Source: Cohnella thermotolerans DSM 17683
Lineage (GTDB): Bacteria > Bacillota > Bacilli > Paenibacillales > Paenibacillaceae
Assembly: GCF_000429825.1 (NCBI RefSeq)
Contig: NZ_AUCP01000013.1
Coordinates: 1-64,000 of the forward strand
DNA: 64,000 bases
Direction: 5' to 3'
Part shown: one piece after another, positions 15,341 to 23,422 of the stretch
Layout: every line of letters starts with the position of its first letter
Position numbering within the stretch: position 1 is the stretch's first letter
Notes under the pieces: generated by a model
Databases searched by the model: none
What the model was told of the DNA's origin: nothing
What the model saw: only the letters and a program-made list of their open reading frames with translations
Program-made: the position numbers and the translations under genes

Positions 15341-16731
15341 GTCATCGCGGGCATGACCCTCACGAACAGCAGCAGCTTCATGAACAACATCAGCGCTTGC
15401 GCGAACAGCTTGAGGCGAAGAAGCTCGAGATCGAGGATCACCGCCGCTCCATCCGCGAGCTGAAGGCAAGAATGCGCAGCCAAATCCGGCATGAGCGCGA
15501 GAAGCTGGACCGCCGGCACTACGAGCATAAGCGGCATCGTGCGGAACGGATACGGCGGCAACGGCGCCGCAACCGGGAGCAATGGGAACGTCAACGCGAG
15601 AACCAGTGGGATCATTTGCGCCAGCCGCAGCAGCCCAGATGGTACCATGTCCTGTTTGGCGTGTCGGCTTTCTTCGCCGTGTTCACTCTCTGCTGGACGG
15701 GAGCCCATTATGCGACGAGGTTCCTGGACCGTTACTGGCCGTACGGGCACGAGCATCCGACACTGCGCGATTACATCTCGATTGTGCTGGCGCTGTTCTT
15801 CTTCGGCATCCTGATGACGATCGTTCGGCTGATCGTGAACCCGGACCGGCGGACCGTCAACACGTTCACGATGATGATCGACGCCATGCAGCGGATGTCC
15901 AAAGGAGACTTCAACATCAATTTGCAGGCCCACCCGCGCTACGCCGGCCAATTTTACGTGCTTGTAGAAAATTTGAACCGGATGGCGGCCGAACTGGGGC
16001 AGATGGAGCAGATGCGCCAGGAGTTCATCTCCAACGTCTCCCACGAGATCCAGTCGCCGCTGACCGCGATCAAAGGATTTGCGCAGGCGCTTCGGCAGAA
16101 CGACATGCCGCCCGAAGCGCGCGACCACTACCTGCAAATTATCGAGACCGAGAGCGAGCGGATGTCGCGGCTCAGCGACAACTTGCTCAAGCTGACGTCG
16201 CTCGAATCGAGAAGCCATCCTTTCCAAATCCGCAAATTCAGGCTGGACCGGCAAATCCGCCAGGCCGTGCTGTCCTGCGAGCCGTTATGGGAGGCGAAGC
16301 GCCTGGAGCTTGACGTCCAGCTAGCCGAGACGACGTTGGAAGGCGACGAGGAATTGTTGACGCAAGTGTGGAGCAATTTGCTTCATAACAGCATCAAATT
16401 TACGCCGGAGGAAGGCGCGATCACCGTCAAGCTCGAACAAGTCGACGGGTTTGCGGAAGCGATCTTCGCGGATTCGGGCATCGGCATCGCCGAGAGCGAC
16501 CTCCCCCACGTGTTCGAACGTTTCTTCAAAGTGGATAAGTCGCGCAACCGGTCGGCCGGAGGAAGCGGGCTCGGACTGTCGATCGTGAAAAAGATCGTCG
16601 ATTTGCACGGAGGTTCCATCACGGTGGACAGCCGGCCGGGGCAGGGAACCGCGTTCAAGGTTCGCCTTCCTATGCAAGCCGTCGATACGCTTGCGGCCCC
16701 CCGTCCCGAGGCAGCAAAAAACCCTTCCTAA
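15337..16731 (+). CDS. Sensor histidine kinase with long charged N-terminal coiled coil
   Basis: 464 residues. Residues 1-100 are almost purely charged/polar (H, R, E, Q, K) and predicted as a cytoplasmic coiled coil, which is unusual ahead of the first membrane segment (TM1 ~104-126, TM2 ~145-167). The region between TMs is short (~18 residues), so there is no real extracellular sensor domain. A HAMP-like linker leads to the HisKA motif SHEIQSPLTAIKGF (H236), then N (LLHNSIKF), G1 (DSGIGI) and G2 (GGSGLGLSIVKKI) boxes. It partners the upstream regulator; the stimulus is unknown. Its last codons overlap the terminator of the opposite gene. Confidence 0.92.
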   Translation: MSHRGHDPHEQQQLHEQHQRLREQLEAKKLEIEDHRRSIRELKARMRSQIRHEREKLDRRHYEHKRHRAERIRRQRRRNREQWERQRENQWDHLRQPQQPRWYHVLFGVSAFFAVFTLCWTGAHYATRFLDRYWPYGHEHPTLRDYISIVLALFFFGILMTIVRLIVNPDRRTVNTFTMMIDAMQRMSKGDFNINLQAHPRYAGQFYVLVENLNRMAAELGQMEQMRQEFISNVSHEIQSPLTAIKGFAQALRQNDMPPEARDHYLQIIETESERMSRLSDNLLKLTSLESRSHPFQIRKFRLDRQIRQAVLSCEPLWEAKRLELDVQLAETTLEGDEELLTQVWSNLLHNSIKFTPEEGAITVKLEQVDGFAEAIFADSGIGIAESDLPHVFERFFKVDKSRNRSAGGSGLGLSIVKKIVDLHGGSITVDSRPGQGTAFKVRLPMQAVDTLAAPRPEAAKNPS

Positions 16732-16740
16732 GCGGAAGGG
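16716..16740 (-). terminator. Terminator for the LuxR-type gene
   Basis: On the reverse strand CCCTTCC, loop GCTTA, GGAAGGG is followed by TTTTTT (16721-16716). It lies inside the 3' end of the histidine kinase gene. Confidence 0.75.
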
Positions 16741-17030
16741 AGCAACATTCTCATGGCGAAGTTGAAAAATAAGGCTTGCAACGATCGCGACGATCCGGTC
16801 TTCGTTTTTTTCATCATGCAGGCGAGATGATTTTTGAGCGTCTTCGGCGAGATGTGCATTTGCGCCGCAATCTCGTCGTTGCGAAGACCTTCCAGGACAA
16901 GAATTCGCATCACTTGCGACTCCCGGGGCGTCAATTTGTACTTTTTCGCGAAAGAAGCGAAGATCGGATGGAGCAGCGTCGATTGCATGTGAAGCTGGGA
17001 ACCGTCGGTCTGAAAGTAGCTGTTCAACAT
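16728..17030 (-). CDS. Small LuxR/GerE-type DNA-binding protein
   Basis: About 100 residues. The C-terminal half is a GerE-type HTH: LTPRESQVMRILVLEGLRNDEIAAQMHISPKTLKNHL. There is no receiver or ligand domain, so it is a stand-alone HTH like GerE. ATG 17030 is chosen because AGGAG lies 11 nt upstream; the frame is open to 17198 with no clear homology there. The region 17031-17412 holds no other supported feature. Confidence 0.7.
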   Translation of the reverse strand: MLNSYFQTDGSQLHMQSTLLHPIFASFAKKYKLTPRESQVMRILVLEGLRNDEIAAQMHISPKTLKNHLACMMKKTKTGSSRSLQALFFNFAMRMLLPSA

Positions 17031-17412
17031 CTTCAAGGAATCTCCTGCTTTCGTTGAATTTGTATGTTTTAAACGCATTCTGCAAATCTTACGCGATATT
17101 GGCCGGCATACGGAGGAAGCGACGATCTCTTCGCTCGGCGCGAGGCGCTCCTCCGTCACCGCAACGCCCGCTTCGACTTCGGTCGAGCTCTGATTCATCG
17201 CGGATACGGCTTGCCGGATCGCCTCTCCTGCTAATATGTATGCGGCCGATGGCCAAATTCGGCGGATACGTTCCAGAATCCAACCATTTCCTCCCCAGTT
17301 TCTTTTTAGATACCGACTTCATTCGCTATCATAAAGACAAAGCGTTAAATTTTTTGCTTGATTGTTGTTAGGCAAATGTTAGTTTCGCTCATATTTCTTG
17401 CGGAAGGTTTGC

Positions 17413-17653
17413 ATGTTGCGCTCGCTTAGGAATACAATGTTGGCTGTGCTCGCACCTGCCATTCCGATGTTCATGCTCGTCGCCGCTCTCGAATTGTCGC
17501 GAAGCTGCTGGGAACGTCCCGCCCCTGTACGGGCTTCCTCTTATCGTTGCAGTTGCGTTCGTCGTCGAGGCGGCGATTGTTTCGATATTCGTCCGCAGGC
17601 TGCAAGCCGTATTCAGTTCTATTCATAAATATAAAGAAAGTATTAGTTTACCT
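17413..17653 (+). pseudogene. Decayed small membrane protein
   Basis: Hydrophobic segments lie in two frames: LAVLAPAIPMFMLVAALEL in one, then LYGLPLIVAVAFVVEAAIV and SIFVRRLQAVFSS in another, ending in SISLPNN-stop. A missing base near 17520-17530 would join them into a short two- or three-helix protein. I do not recognise the family. It is followed by a dead response regulator, so it may belong to a lost signalling operon. Confidence 0.4.
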
Positions 17654-17662
17654 AACAATTGA

Positions 17663-17835
17663 GACATAAAGATCTTGGTCATTGTGGACGATCCCATTCT
17701 CGGAGAGATGTTGACGCTTTATCTGGAAGAGGAAAAATTCGAAGTTCGCCGGGTGCGGAAGAAGCTCGAAGTGAACCCAAAGAGCCCCAGCACATCAAGA
17801 CGGTGTGGGGCGTGGGCTACAAATTCGTAAATTGA
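17663..17835 (+). pseudogene. OmpR-family response regulator, internally deleted and frameshifted
   Basis: The start KILVIVDDPILGEMLTLYLE is a receiver N-terminus. It passes abruptly to RKKLEVNPK, and in the next frame to PQHIKTVWGVGYKFVN-stop, which is the end of a winged-helix domain (family: RKKLEINPKEPQHIKTVWGVGYKF). Roughly 150 residues are gone and one base is missing near 17786. Confidence 0.75.
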
Positions 17836-17840
17836 GCCGG

Positions 17841-18812
17841 TTAACGGCTCGTCTGGAGTAGCGCTTTGTTGGGCAAATAATGAAGGGAACGAATGAAGCG
17901 AATCGTCCTCGTCTTGGCCCGCATGACGATGGAATGAGTCTCGGCCCGCTGTTCGGACAGGTAGCGCACCCCGCCGATGAATTCGCCGGGGGTAACGCCC
18001 GTTGCGGCGAAGATCACATCCTCCGAGCCGACCATGTCCTCCATCGTCAGAATCCGGTACGGATCCTCGATTCCCATCCGGATGCACCGGCTGTACTCGT
18101 CGGCGTTGGACGGCATCAATCGGCCCTGCAGCTCGCCGCCCAGGCATTTGAGCGCGGCCGCCGCCAGCACCCCTTCCGGCGCTCCGCCGGAACCGACGTA
18201 CAAATCGATCCCCGCTTCGGGAAACGCCGGAGCCATCGCCCCGGCCACGTCCCCGTCCGACAGAAACTTGATGCGGACGCCTACTTTGCGCAGCGTCTTG
18301 ATCATCGCTTCATGGCGAGGCCGATCCAGGATCATGACGGTCAGGTCGGACACCTTCTTGTTTAACAAGTCGGCCGATCGGCGCAGCGTCGTCTCCAGCG
18401 GATCCGTCAAGCTTAGCTTGCCTGCCAGCTCGGGACCGAAGGCGAGCTTCTCCATATACATGTCCGGAGCGTGAAGCAAGTTTCCTTTGTTCGCCACAGC
18501 GATGACCGACATGGCGTTGTTCAGCCCTTTGGCCACGATCTCCGTCCCTTCGAGCGGATCGACGGCGACGTCGACCTCCGGCCCGTTGCCGCTCCCCACC
18601 CGTTCGCCGATGTAGAGCATGGGAGCCTCGTCCATTTCGCCTTCGCCGATTACGACGGTACCTTGCACCGAGACGGTGTCGAACATCGCGCGCATGGCCG
18701 AAGTCGCCGCTCCGTCGGCTGCGTTCTTGTCGCCACGCCCCATCCACGGCGCGGATGCGAGCGCGGCCAGCTCGGTGACGCGCACGATTTCCAGAGCGAG
18801 TTCCCTTTCCAT
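17841..18812 (-). CDS. glpX: Fructose-1,6-bisphosphatase class II
   Basis: 323 residues, GlpX type. Metal and substrate motifs include GRGDKNAADGAA, VVIGEGEMDEAPML, DVAVDPLEGTE and GSGGAPEGVLAAAA. The enzyme hydrolyses fructose-1,6-bisphosphate to fructose-6-phosphate, a committed gluconeogenic step. AAAGGAGG precedes ATG 18812. It is the last gene of an operon whose other members regulate gluconeogenesis (ccpN, ppsR), which fits its role. Confidence 0.96.
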   Translation of the reverse strand: MERELALEIVRVTELAALASAPWMGRGDKNAADGAATSAMRAMFDTVSVQGTVVIGEGEMDEAPMLYIGERVGSGNGPEVDVAVDPLEGTEIVAKGLNNAMSVIAVANKGNLLHAPDMYMEKLAFGPELAGKLSLTDPLETTLRRSADLLNKKVSDLTVMILDRPRHEAMIKTLRKVGVRIKFLSDGDVAGAMAPAFPEAGIDLYVGSGGAPEGVLAAAALKCLGGELQGRLMPSNADEYSRCIRMGIEDPYRILTMEDMVGSEDVIFAATGVTPGEFIGGVRYLSEQRAETHSIVMRAKTRTIRFIRSLHYLPNKALLQTSR

Positions 18813-18827
18813 TCCCGTCTTCCTCCT

Positions 18828-19647
18828 TTAAACCGTTGAACTCATCCATTTCTCCATAATGAGGCCGGCCGTCTCTTCGATCGCTTTCTCCGTTACGTCG
18901 ATGACCGGGCAGCCCAGTCTCGCCATCAGCCCGTCCGCGAACCGCAGCTCGGTCTCAATGCGATCCAGCGAAGCGTAATGCGCTTCGACCGGAAGTCCCA
19001 ACGCGCGCAGCCTTTCCGTGCGGATTTTGAGCAAGCGTTCCGGCTTCATCGTCAAGCCGACGATCAGACGTTCGGCGGGGGCGAACAGTTCCTCCGGCGG
19101 CTGAACCTCCGGCGTAAGCGGATAATTGGCCGTTCGAATGCCTTTATGGGCAAGATAAATGCTAAGCGGGGTTTTGGAAGTGCGCGACACGCCGACTAAT
19201 ACGACTTGCGCGTGAAGAAGCCCTCTGGCGTCTTTGCCGTCGTCGTAGCGGACGGCAAACTCGACGGCTTCGATTTTGCGGAAATAGTGGTCGTCCATCT
19301 CGTGAAGAAGGCCCGGCTGATATTTGGGCGAATCGTTGAACGTATCGATTAAACGCCTGCATCATCGGCCCCATGACGTCAACAGCCTTCACCGAGGCGC
19401 GGATCGCTTCCTCGCGCATCGTCTCCCGAAGCTCCGGCTGTACGAGCGTGTAGGCGATAAATCCTCCGGTTGCGGATGCTTCGCGGATGAGCGCCTTGAC
19501 TTCGTCCTCGTGCTTGATGCCGCCGTACCGTTTGATTTTGACGGTCTCGGTCGCGAATTGGCGCAAAGTTGCCCTTGCAACCGCTTCCGCCGTTTCCCCG
19601 ACGGCGTCGGAGCATACATAAATGATTTTCTGACGGTCCGCCGACAC
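18828..19647 (-). pseudogene. ppsR: PPDK/PEP-synthase regulatory kinase-phosphorylase (DUF299), frameshifted
   Basis: The first part (GTG 19647; KIIYVCSDAVGETAEAVARATL) runs to MMQAFN. The homology continues one base further on as DTFNDSPKYQPGLLHEMDDHYFRKIEAVEFAV and reaches the P-loop GVSRTSKTPLSIYLAHKG and CPVIDVTEKAIEETA. Deleting one C near 19347-19350 restores a normal ~270-residue protein that phosphorylates/dephosphorylates pyruvate phosphate dikinase. GTG is preceded by GGGGGAG. Everything else is intact, so the break is recent, an assembly error, or (less likely) a recoding site. The order ccpN-ppsR is as in B. subtilis ccpN-yqfL. Confidence 0.85.
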
Positions 19648-19666
19648 GGCATCTCCCCCTACCCTG

Positions 19667-20308
19667 CTACAGATCCGAGGCCAACTCAACCATCGCCTGC
19701 GTAATATTGGTCTTCGTAATCCTTCCGATCACTTCCAGCCCCTTCGGATGGCCCTCGCCCGCCCGGGACCGGACGACCGGCAGGCTGTTCACCTGATGCT
19801 CCATCATCCGCCTGGCGGCTTCGAGTACCGTATCCTCCGGAGAGATCGTAACGAGCTGGGCGTGCTTCGTCATGACCATGCGAATCGGGATCGCGGCGGC
19901 GTTCGGATGGCCGAGGGTAAACTTCAGCAAATCTTTCGGCGACACCATGCCGATCAGCTTGTCTTGCTCGTCGGTGACGATCAGGCTTCCGACATTGTCG
20001 ACGAACAGGCTGATGACCGCGTCGCCTACGGTCGCGTTGTCGCGGATGACGACGGGACGGCTCATTCTGTCCTTGACTTTCCACTGCATCAGCGCCGAGC
20101 GGACGGAACGTTCCGGCTTCAGCGCCTTGCCCGGAAAATAGCCGACCTTGGGTTTGGCGTCGATGTAGCCAAGCATAACGAGAACAGACAAGTCCGACCG
20201 GATGGTCGGACGGCTGATCCCGAGTGCTTCGGCTATTTGCTCTCCCGTAATGGGAGCGTTCTTGGTAATGACTTCGACGATTTCCAGTTGCCTGGGCGTA
20301 AGTTCGAT
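19667..20308 (-). CDS. ccpN: CcpN-type CBS-domain repressor of gluconeogenesis (apparent ATC start)
   Basis: 213 residues. The N-terminal winged HTH is IELTPRQLEIVEVI, then PITGEQIAEALGISRPTIRSDLSVLVMLG; two CBS domains follow (VKDRMSRPVVI and DNVGSLIVTDEQDKLIGMVS; IRMVMTKHAQLVTISPEDTVLEAARRM). CcpN represses gapB and pckA in B. subtilis. Homology requires the start at IEL, yet the frame has no ATG, GTG or TTG between the transaldolase stop (20360) and there. ATC 20308-20306 lies 8 nt after AAGGAGG (20323-20317) and is the only sensible start. A TTG at 20191 would lose the HTH. Confidence 0.88.
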   Translation of the reverse strand: MELTPRQLEIVEVITKNAPITGEQIAEALGISRPTIRSDLSVLVMLGYIDAKPKVGYFPGKALKPERSVRSALMQWKVKDRMSRPVVIRDNATVGDAVISLFVDNVGSLIVTDEQDKLIGMVSPKDLLKFTLGHPNAAAIPIRMVMTKHAQLVTISPEDTVLEAARRMMEHQVNSLPVVRSRAGEGHPKGLEVIGRITKTNITQAMVELASDL

Positions 20309-20323
20309 ACCCGCTCCCTCCTT
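20306..20323 (-). promoter_or_regulatory. Strong ribosome site with ATC start codon (ccpN)
   Basis: AAGGAGG at 20323-20317, 8-nt spacer, ATC at 20308-20306. Ribosome-site strength and spacing are ideal; only the codon is non-standard. Confidence 0.65.
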
Positions 20324-20359
20324 AGGATTTCGGGTGTTGATCTCCTTGCGCGATGCGGC

Positions 20360-21007
20360 TTACGCCTTCGGCATCTTCTCCCAGTCTTTGAGGAAGCGTT
20401 CGATCCCGATATCGGTCAGCGGGTGCTTCCACAGCGAAGGCAGCAGCGATCCCGGAATGGTCGCAATGTGCGCACCGGCGAGCGCGGCTTGTTCGGTATG
20501 GCCGATCGAACGGATGCTGGCGGCGATGATTTCGGTCGGCAGGCCGTATTGGTCGAGCACTTGGCGAAGGTTGCGGACAAGCTGCATGCCGTCGACGCCG
20601 ATGTCGTCCAGGCGGCCGACGAACGGGCTGATGAAGGTGGCGCCCGCTTTGGCGGCCATCAGGCCTTGCGCAACGCTGAAGATCAGCGTGACGTTCGTCT
20701 TGATGCCTTCCTTGGACAGGCGGTGGGTCGCTTCCAGGCCGGCTTCGGTGAGCGGCAGCTTGATGACGACGTTAGGCGCCCAGGTGGCGATGTCGTGCGC
20801 TTCCTTCAGCATGCCGTCGACGTCCAGGCTGATGACCTCGGCGCTGACGGGGCCTTCCACGATGCTGCAAATTTCTTGAATCACTTGCTTGAAGTCGCGG
20901 CCTTCCTTCGCGATCAGGGACGGATTCGTCGTGACGCCGTCCACCAACCCGAGTTTCACGATGCGTTTGATTTCTTCCACGTTGCCCGTATCCAGAAAAA
21001 ACTTCAT
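20360..21007 (-). CDS. Transaldolase / fructose-6-phosphate aldolase family
   Basis: 215 residues, the short subfamily (Fsa, TalC, YwjH). [15 protein letters not shown] and [14 protein letters not shown] begin the barrel; the Schiff-base lysine is in [40 protein letters not shown] is typical. It either transfers dihydroxyacetone units (transaldolase) or cleaves fructose-6-phosphate; sequence cannot decide. AGGGAG precedes the ATG. First gene of the operon with ccpN, ppsR and glpX. Confidence 0.92.
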   Translation of the reverse strand: MKFFLDTGNVEEIKRIVKLGLVDGVTTNPSLIAKEGRDFKQVIQEICSIVEGPVSAEVISLDVDGMLKEAHDIATWAPNVVIKLPLTEAGLEATHRLSKEGIKTNVTLIFSVAQGLMAAKAGATFISPFVGRLDDIGVDGMQLVRNLRQVLDQYGLPTEIIAASIRSIGHTEQAALAGAHIATIPGSLLPSLWKHPLTDIGIERFLKDWEKMPKA

Positions 21008-21055
21008 CTTTCTTTCAGCTCCCTAAAATGTGATTTCGTAAAGCTAAGTATGGTA

Positions 21056-21077
21056 TATCATAATTTTAATTATGATA
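21056..21077. promoter_or_regulatory. 10-2-10 inverted repeat in the transaldolase promoter region
   Basis: TATCATAATT-tt-AATTATGATA lies about 50 bp upstream of the transaldolase start, inside its likely promoter (TTGTAT, 17 bp, TATACC on the reverse strand). A candidate operator for this operon. Confidence 0.45.
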
Positions 21078-21188
21078 CAATATATGATTAATTAGCATAA
21101 CATATATAACGATTTAGCCGGTATCCAACGTCCTATCGCTTTAGGATTCCTTGCCGGGCGGCCAGGCATGCAATCCGTGCCGGAGGAA

Positions 21189-21222
21189 CGCAAAAACCGG
21201 GCCGTTAAGCCCGGTTTTTGCG
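21189..21222. terminator. Bidirectional terminator containing the kinase stop codon
   Basis: CGCAAAAACCGGGC and GCCCGGTTTTTGCG form a perfect 14-bp stem with loop CGTTAA. The stop codon of the kinase gene (21207-21205) is in the loop. Confidence 0.85.
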
Positions 21223-22710
21223 CATGCGGAGAAAGGCTGCGTAACGTTCGTTCCAAGGTTCGGCGCGGCCCGGTTCGTACACCTGGACGGGAAAAGAATC
21301 GGCCACGAGCCGGCGCGCCTCCTTCAGGCCGGCGCATCTTCCGAGCGCGATCAGCTGCAGCAGCATGTTGCCGATCGCGCTCGCTTCCACGGGGCCGGCG
21401 TAAACCGGGCGGCCGATCGCACCAGCGGTCAGGCGGCAGAGCAATTTGTTCTGGATGCCGCCGCCGACCATGTGGAGCGCGCCGAACGTCCGCCCGGTCA
21501 CCTTCTCTGCGAGCTCCAGCGTTTGCCTGTATCGCAAAGCAAGACTCTCCAGAATGCAGCGCACGAATTCCGCCGGCTCGCGGGGTGCGGGCTGGCCGGT
21601 CTCCTCGCAATAGGCGCGCACCTTGCCCGTCATGCCGCCGGGCGCGTAGAAGCGGGCGTCGTCCGGATCGATCAGGCTGCGGAACGGTTCGGCTCTCTCG
21701 GCCGCTTCGGCCAGCTCCCCGAAAGAAGCGTGAATGCCGCGTTCCTCCCATTCTCCTTTGCATTCCTGCAAAATCCACAGTCCCATAATGTTTTTGAGCA
21801 GCTGATACGTGCCGCCCACGCCGCCCTCGTTAGAAAATTCCGCTTCCATCGCTTCCCGCGACAGCAGCGGCTCGGGCAGCTCCGTTCCGAGCAGCGACCA
21901 CGTTCCGCAGACGAGATAAGCGAAGATTTCCTCCCTAGCCGGAACGGCCGCCACCGCGGATTCCGTATCGTGCGTCCCGACCGCAACGACCTGGACGGGC
22001 GGAACGGACAGTTCCTCGCATACGGCCGGCGTCAGCGGACCGATCGGCGTTCCCGGCTGCACCGGATCGAGGAACAGCCGGGTCGGAATGCCGAGCCGCT
22101 CCATGAGCGGCGCGTTCCATTGCTTGCTCGCCGGGTGAAGCAGTTGCGTCGTCGTCGCCATCGTATATTCGCAAGATCTCACGCCCGTGAGCAAATAGGC
22201 GAGCAAATCCGGCGTCAGCAGCAGCGTCTGCGCGATATCGAGCATGGGGGAAGAAGCTTTGCGCATCGCATACAGCTGATAGATCGTATTGAACGGCATC
22301 AGCTGAAGCCCACCCTGCCGGAACAGCTCTTCCCGGCCGATCCATCCGGCGACTTCCTCGATCAATCCGTCGGTTTGCGAATCCCGGTAATGGTAAGGAT
22401 TGCCGAGCAGCTCGCCGTTCGCGTCCAGCAAGCCGAAATCGACGCCCCAGGTGTCGATTCCGAGCGTTGCCGGCGCGTAGCCTTCCTTGAACGCCTTGCG
22501 GATTCCTTGCTTGATCTCGTCCAGCAGCCGCAGCAAATCCCAATGCAAATGGCGGCCGACGCGGATGGCGCGGTTGGCGAAGCGGTGAATTTCCTTAACC
22601 TTCAGCGCTTCCCGTCCGTCGCCTCCGTCCGCCAGCTCCCCGATGAGCGCTCTCCCGCTGCTCGCCCCGAGATCGAAAGCGAGAACCGACGCGGCTCCGC
22701 CCTTCGCCAT
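21205..22710 (-). CDS. FGGY carbohydrate kinase, rhamnulokinase/fuculokinase type
   Basis: 501 residues. The ATPase N-terminus is VLAFDLGASSGRALIGEL; LGIDTWGVDFGLLD is the substrate-binding region; GTHDTESAVAAVP and the C-terminal HMVGGGIQNKLLCRLTAGAIGRPV complete an RhaB-type FGGY kinase. Next to L-fucose isomerase and a class II aldolase, it most likely phosphorylates L-fuculose, although rhamnulose is possible. Third gene of the operon, 30 nt after the aldolase. Confidence 0.88.
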   Translation of the reverse strand: MAKGGAASVLAFDLGASSGRALIGELADGGDGREALKVKEIHRFANRAIRVGRHLHWDLLRLLDEIKQGIRKAFKEGYAPATLGIDTWGVDFGLLDANGELLGNPYHYRDSQTDGLIEEVAGWIGREELFRQGGLQLMPFNTIYQLYAMRKASSPMLDIAQTLLLTPDLLAYLLTGVRSCEYTMATTTQLLHPASKQWNAPLMERLGIPTRLFLDPVQPGTPIGPLTPAVCEELSVPPVQVVAVGTHDTESAVAAVPAREEIFAYLVCGTWSLLGTELPEPLLSREAMEAEFSNEGGVGGTYQLLKNIMGLWILQECKGEWEERGIHASFGELAEAAERAEPFRSLIDPDDARFYAPGGMTGKVRAYCEETGQPAPREPAEFVRCILESLALRYRQTLELAEKVTGRTFGALHMVGGGIQNKLLCRLTAGAIGRPVYAGPVEASAIGNMLLQLIALGRCAGLKEARRLVADSFPVQVYEPGRAEPWNERYAAFLRMRKNRA

Positions 22711-22740
22711 CGTTCTCTCCTCCCTGCCCCTATGCGGGAA

Positions 22741-23400
22741 TCATTTCATTTTCTGCAGCAATTGAATCCGGTACGCTTCGCTCTCGAGGGAGGCGATCTC
22801 CCGGTGCTCCTCGTCCGTGAGCGCCTTCGGCTCGCGGATCGCACGGGCGATGAGGTATATCTTGGCGCTCTCTTCGACGACTTCCGTCCGGTAATACGCT
22901 TCGCGCAGGTTGCGGCCCGTCGTCACCAGACCGTGATTGCCCAGCAGGATCGTACTGTAGTCGTTCACCTCGGCCGCGACGGCGTCCGCCAGCTTGTCGG
23001 TCGTCGGCAGCACATAAGGCACGTACGTCGTCTTGCCGACAAGCGCCGCCTGATCGGGAAACATGACCGGCAGCGTTCGTTCGACGAGCGTAAAGGCGAT
23101 GCAGTATGGCGGATGGGTATGCACGATCGCGCCGATCGCCGGATTGACGCGGTAAGCGTACAGATGCATAAGCACCTCCGAAGACGGCCGCAAGCCTTTG
23201 TCTTGTACGCTTCCGCTCTCAATGTCCACCTCGACCCATTGCTCCGGCTCGATCTCGTCGAGCGCGAAGCCGCTCGGGGACAAGTACATTTTCCCGTCAA
23301 GCCTTGCGCTGATGTTGCCTCCGGGTCCGACGACAAGCTTGTTGCTAACCGTCTTGCGCGCGTATTTGCACAACTCTTCGCGAATCGTCTGGCTCCCCAT
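22741..23400 (-). CDS. fucA: Class II aldolase, L-fuculose-1-phosphate aldolase type
   Basis: 219 residues (E. coli FucA 215). GPGGNISARL and SPSGFALDEI bind phosphate; the zinc ligands are in VHTHPPYC and GNHGLV. It should split L-fuculose-1-phosphate into dihydroxyacetone phosphate and L-lactaldehyde. Between isomerase (22 nt) and kinase (30 nt) genes, which supports the fucose assignment. Confidence 0.85.
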   Translation of the reverse strand: MGSQTIREELCKYARKTVSNKLVVGPGGNISARLDGKMYLSPSGFALDEIEPEQWVEVDIESGSVQDKGLRPSSEVLMHLYAYRVNPAIGAIVHTHPPYCIAFTLVERTLPVMFPDQAALVGKTTYVPYVLPTTDKLADAVAAEVNDYSTILLGNHGLVTTGRNLREAYYRTEVVEESAKIYLIARAIREPKALTDEEHREIASLESEAYRIQLLQKMK

Positions 23401-23422
23401 AAGTTTCTTTCCTCCAAACTCC

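Noticed and set aside
19340-19355. Programmed +1 frameshift in ppsR
   Set aside because: No recognisable slippery site or stimulatory structure; a simple indel explains it.
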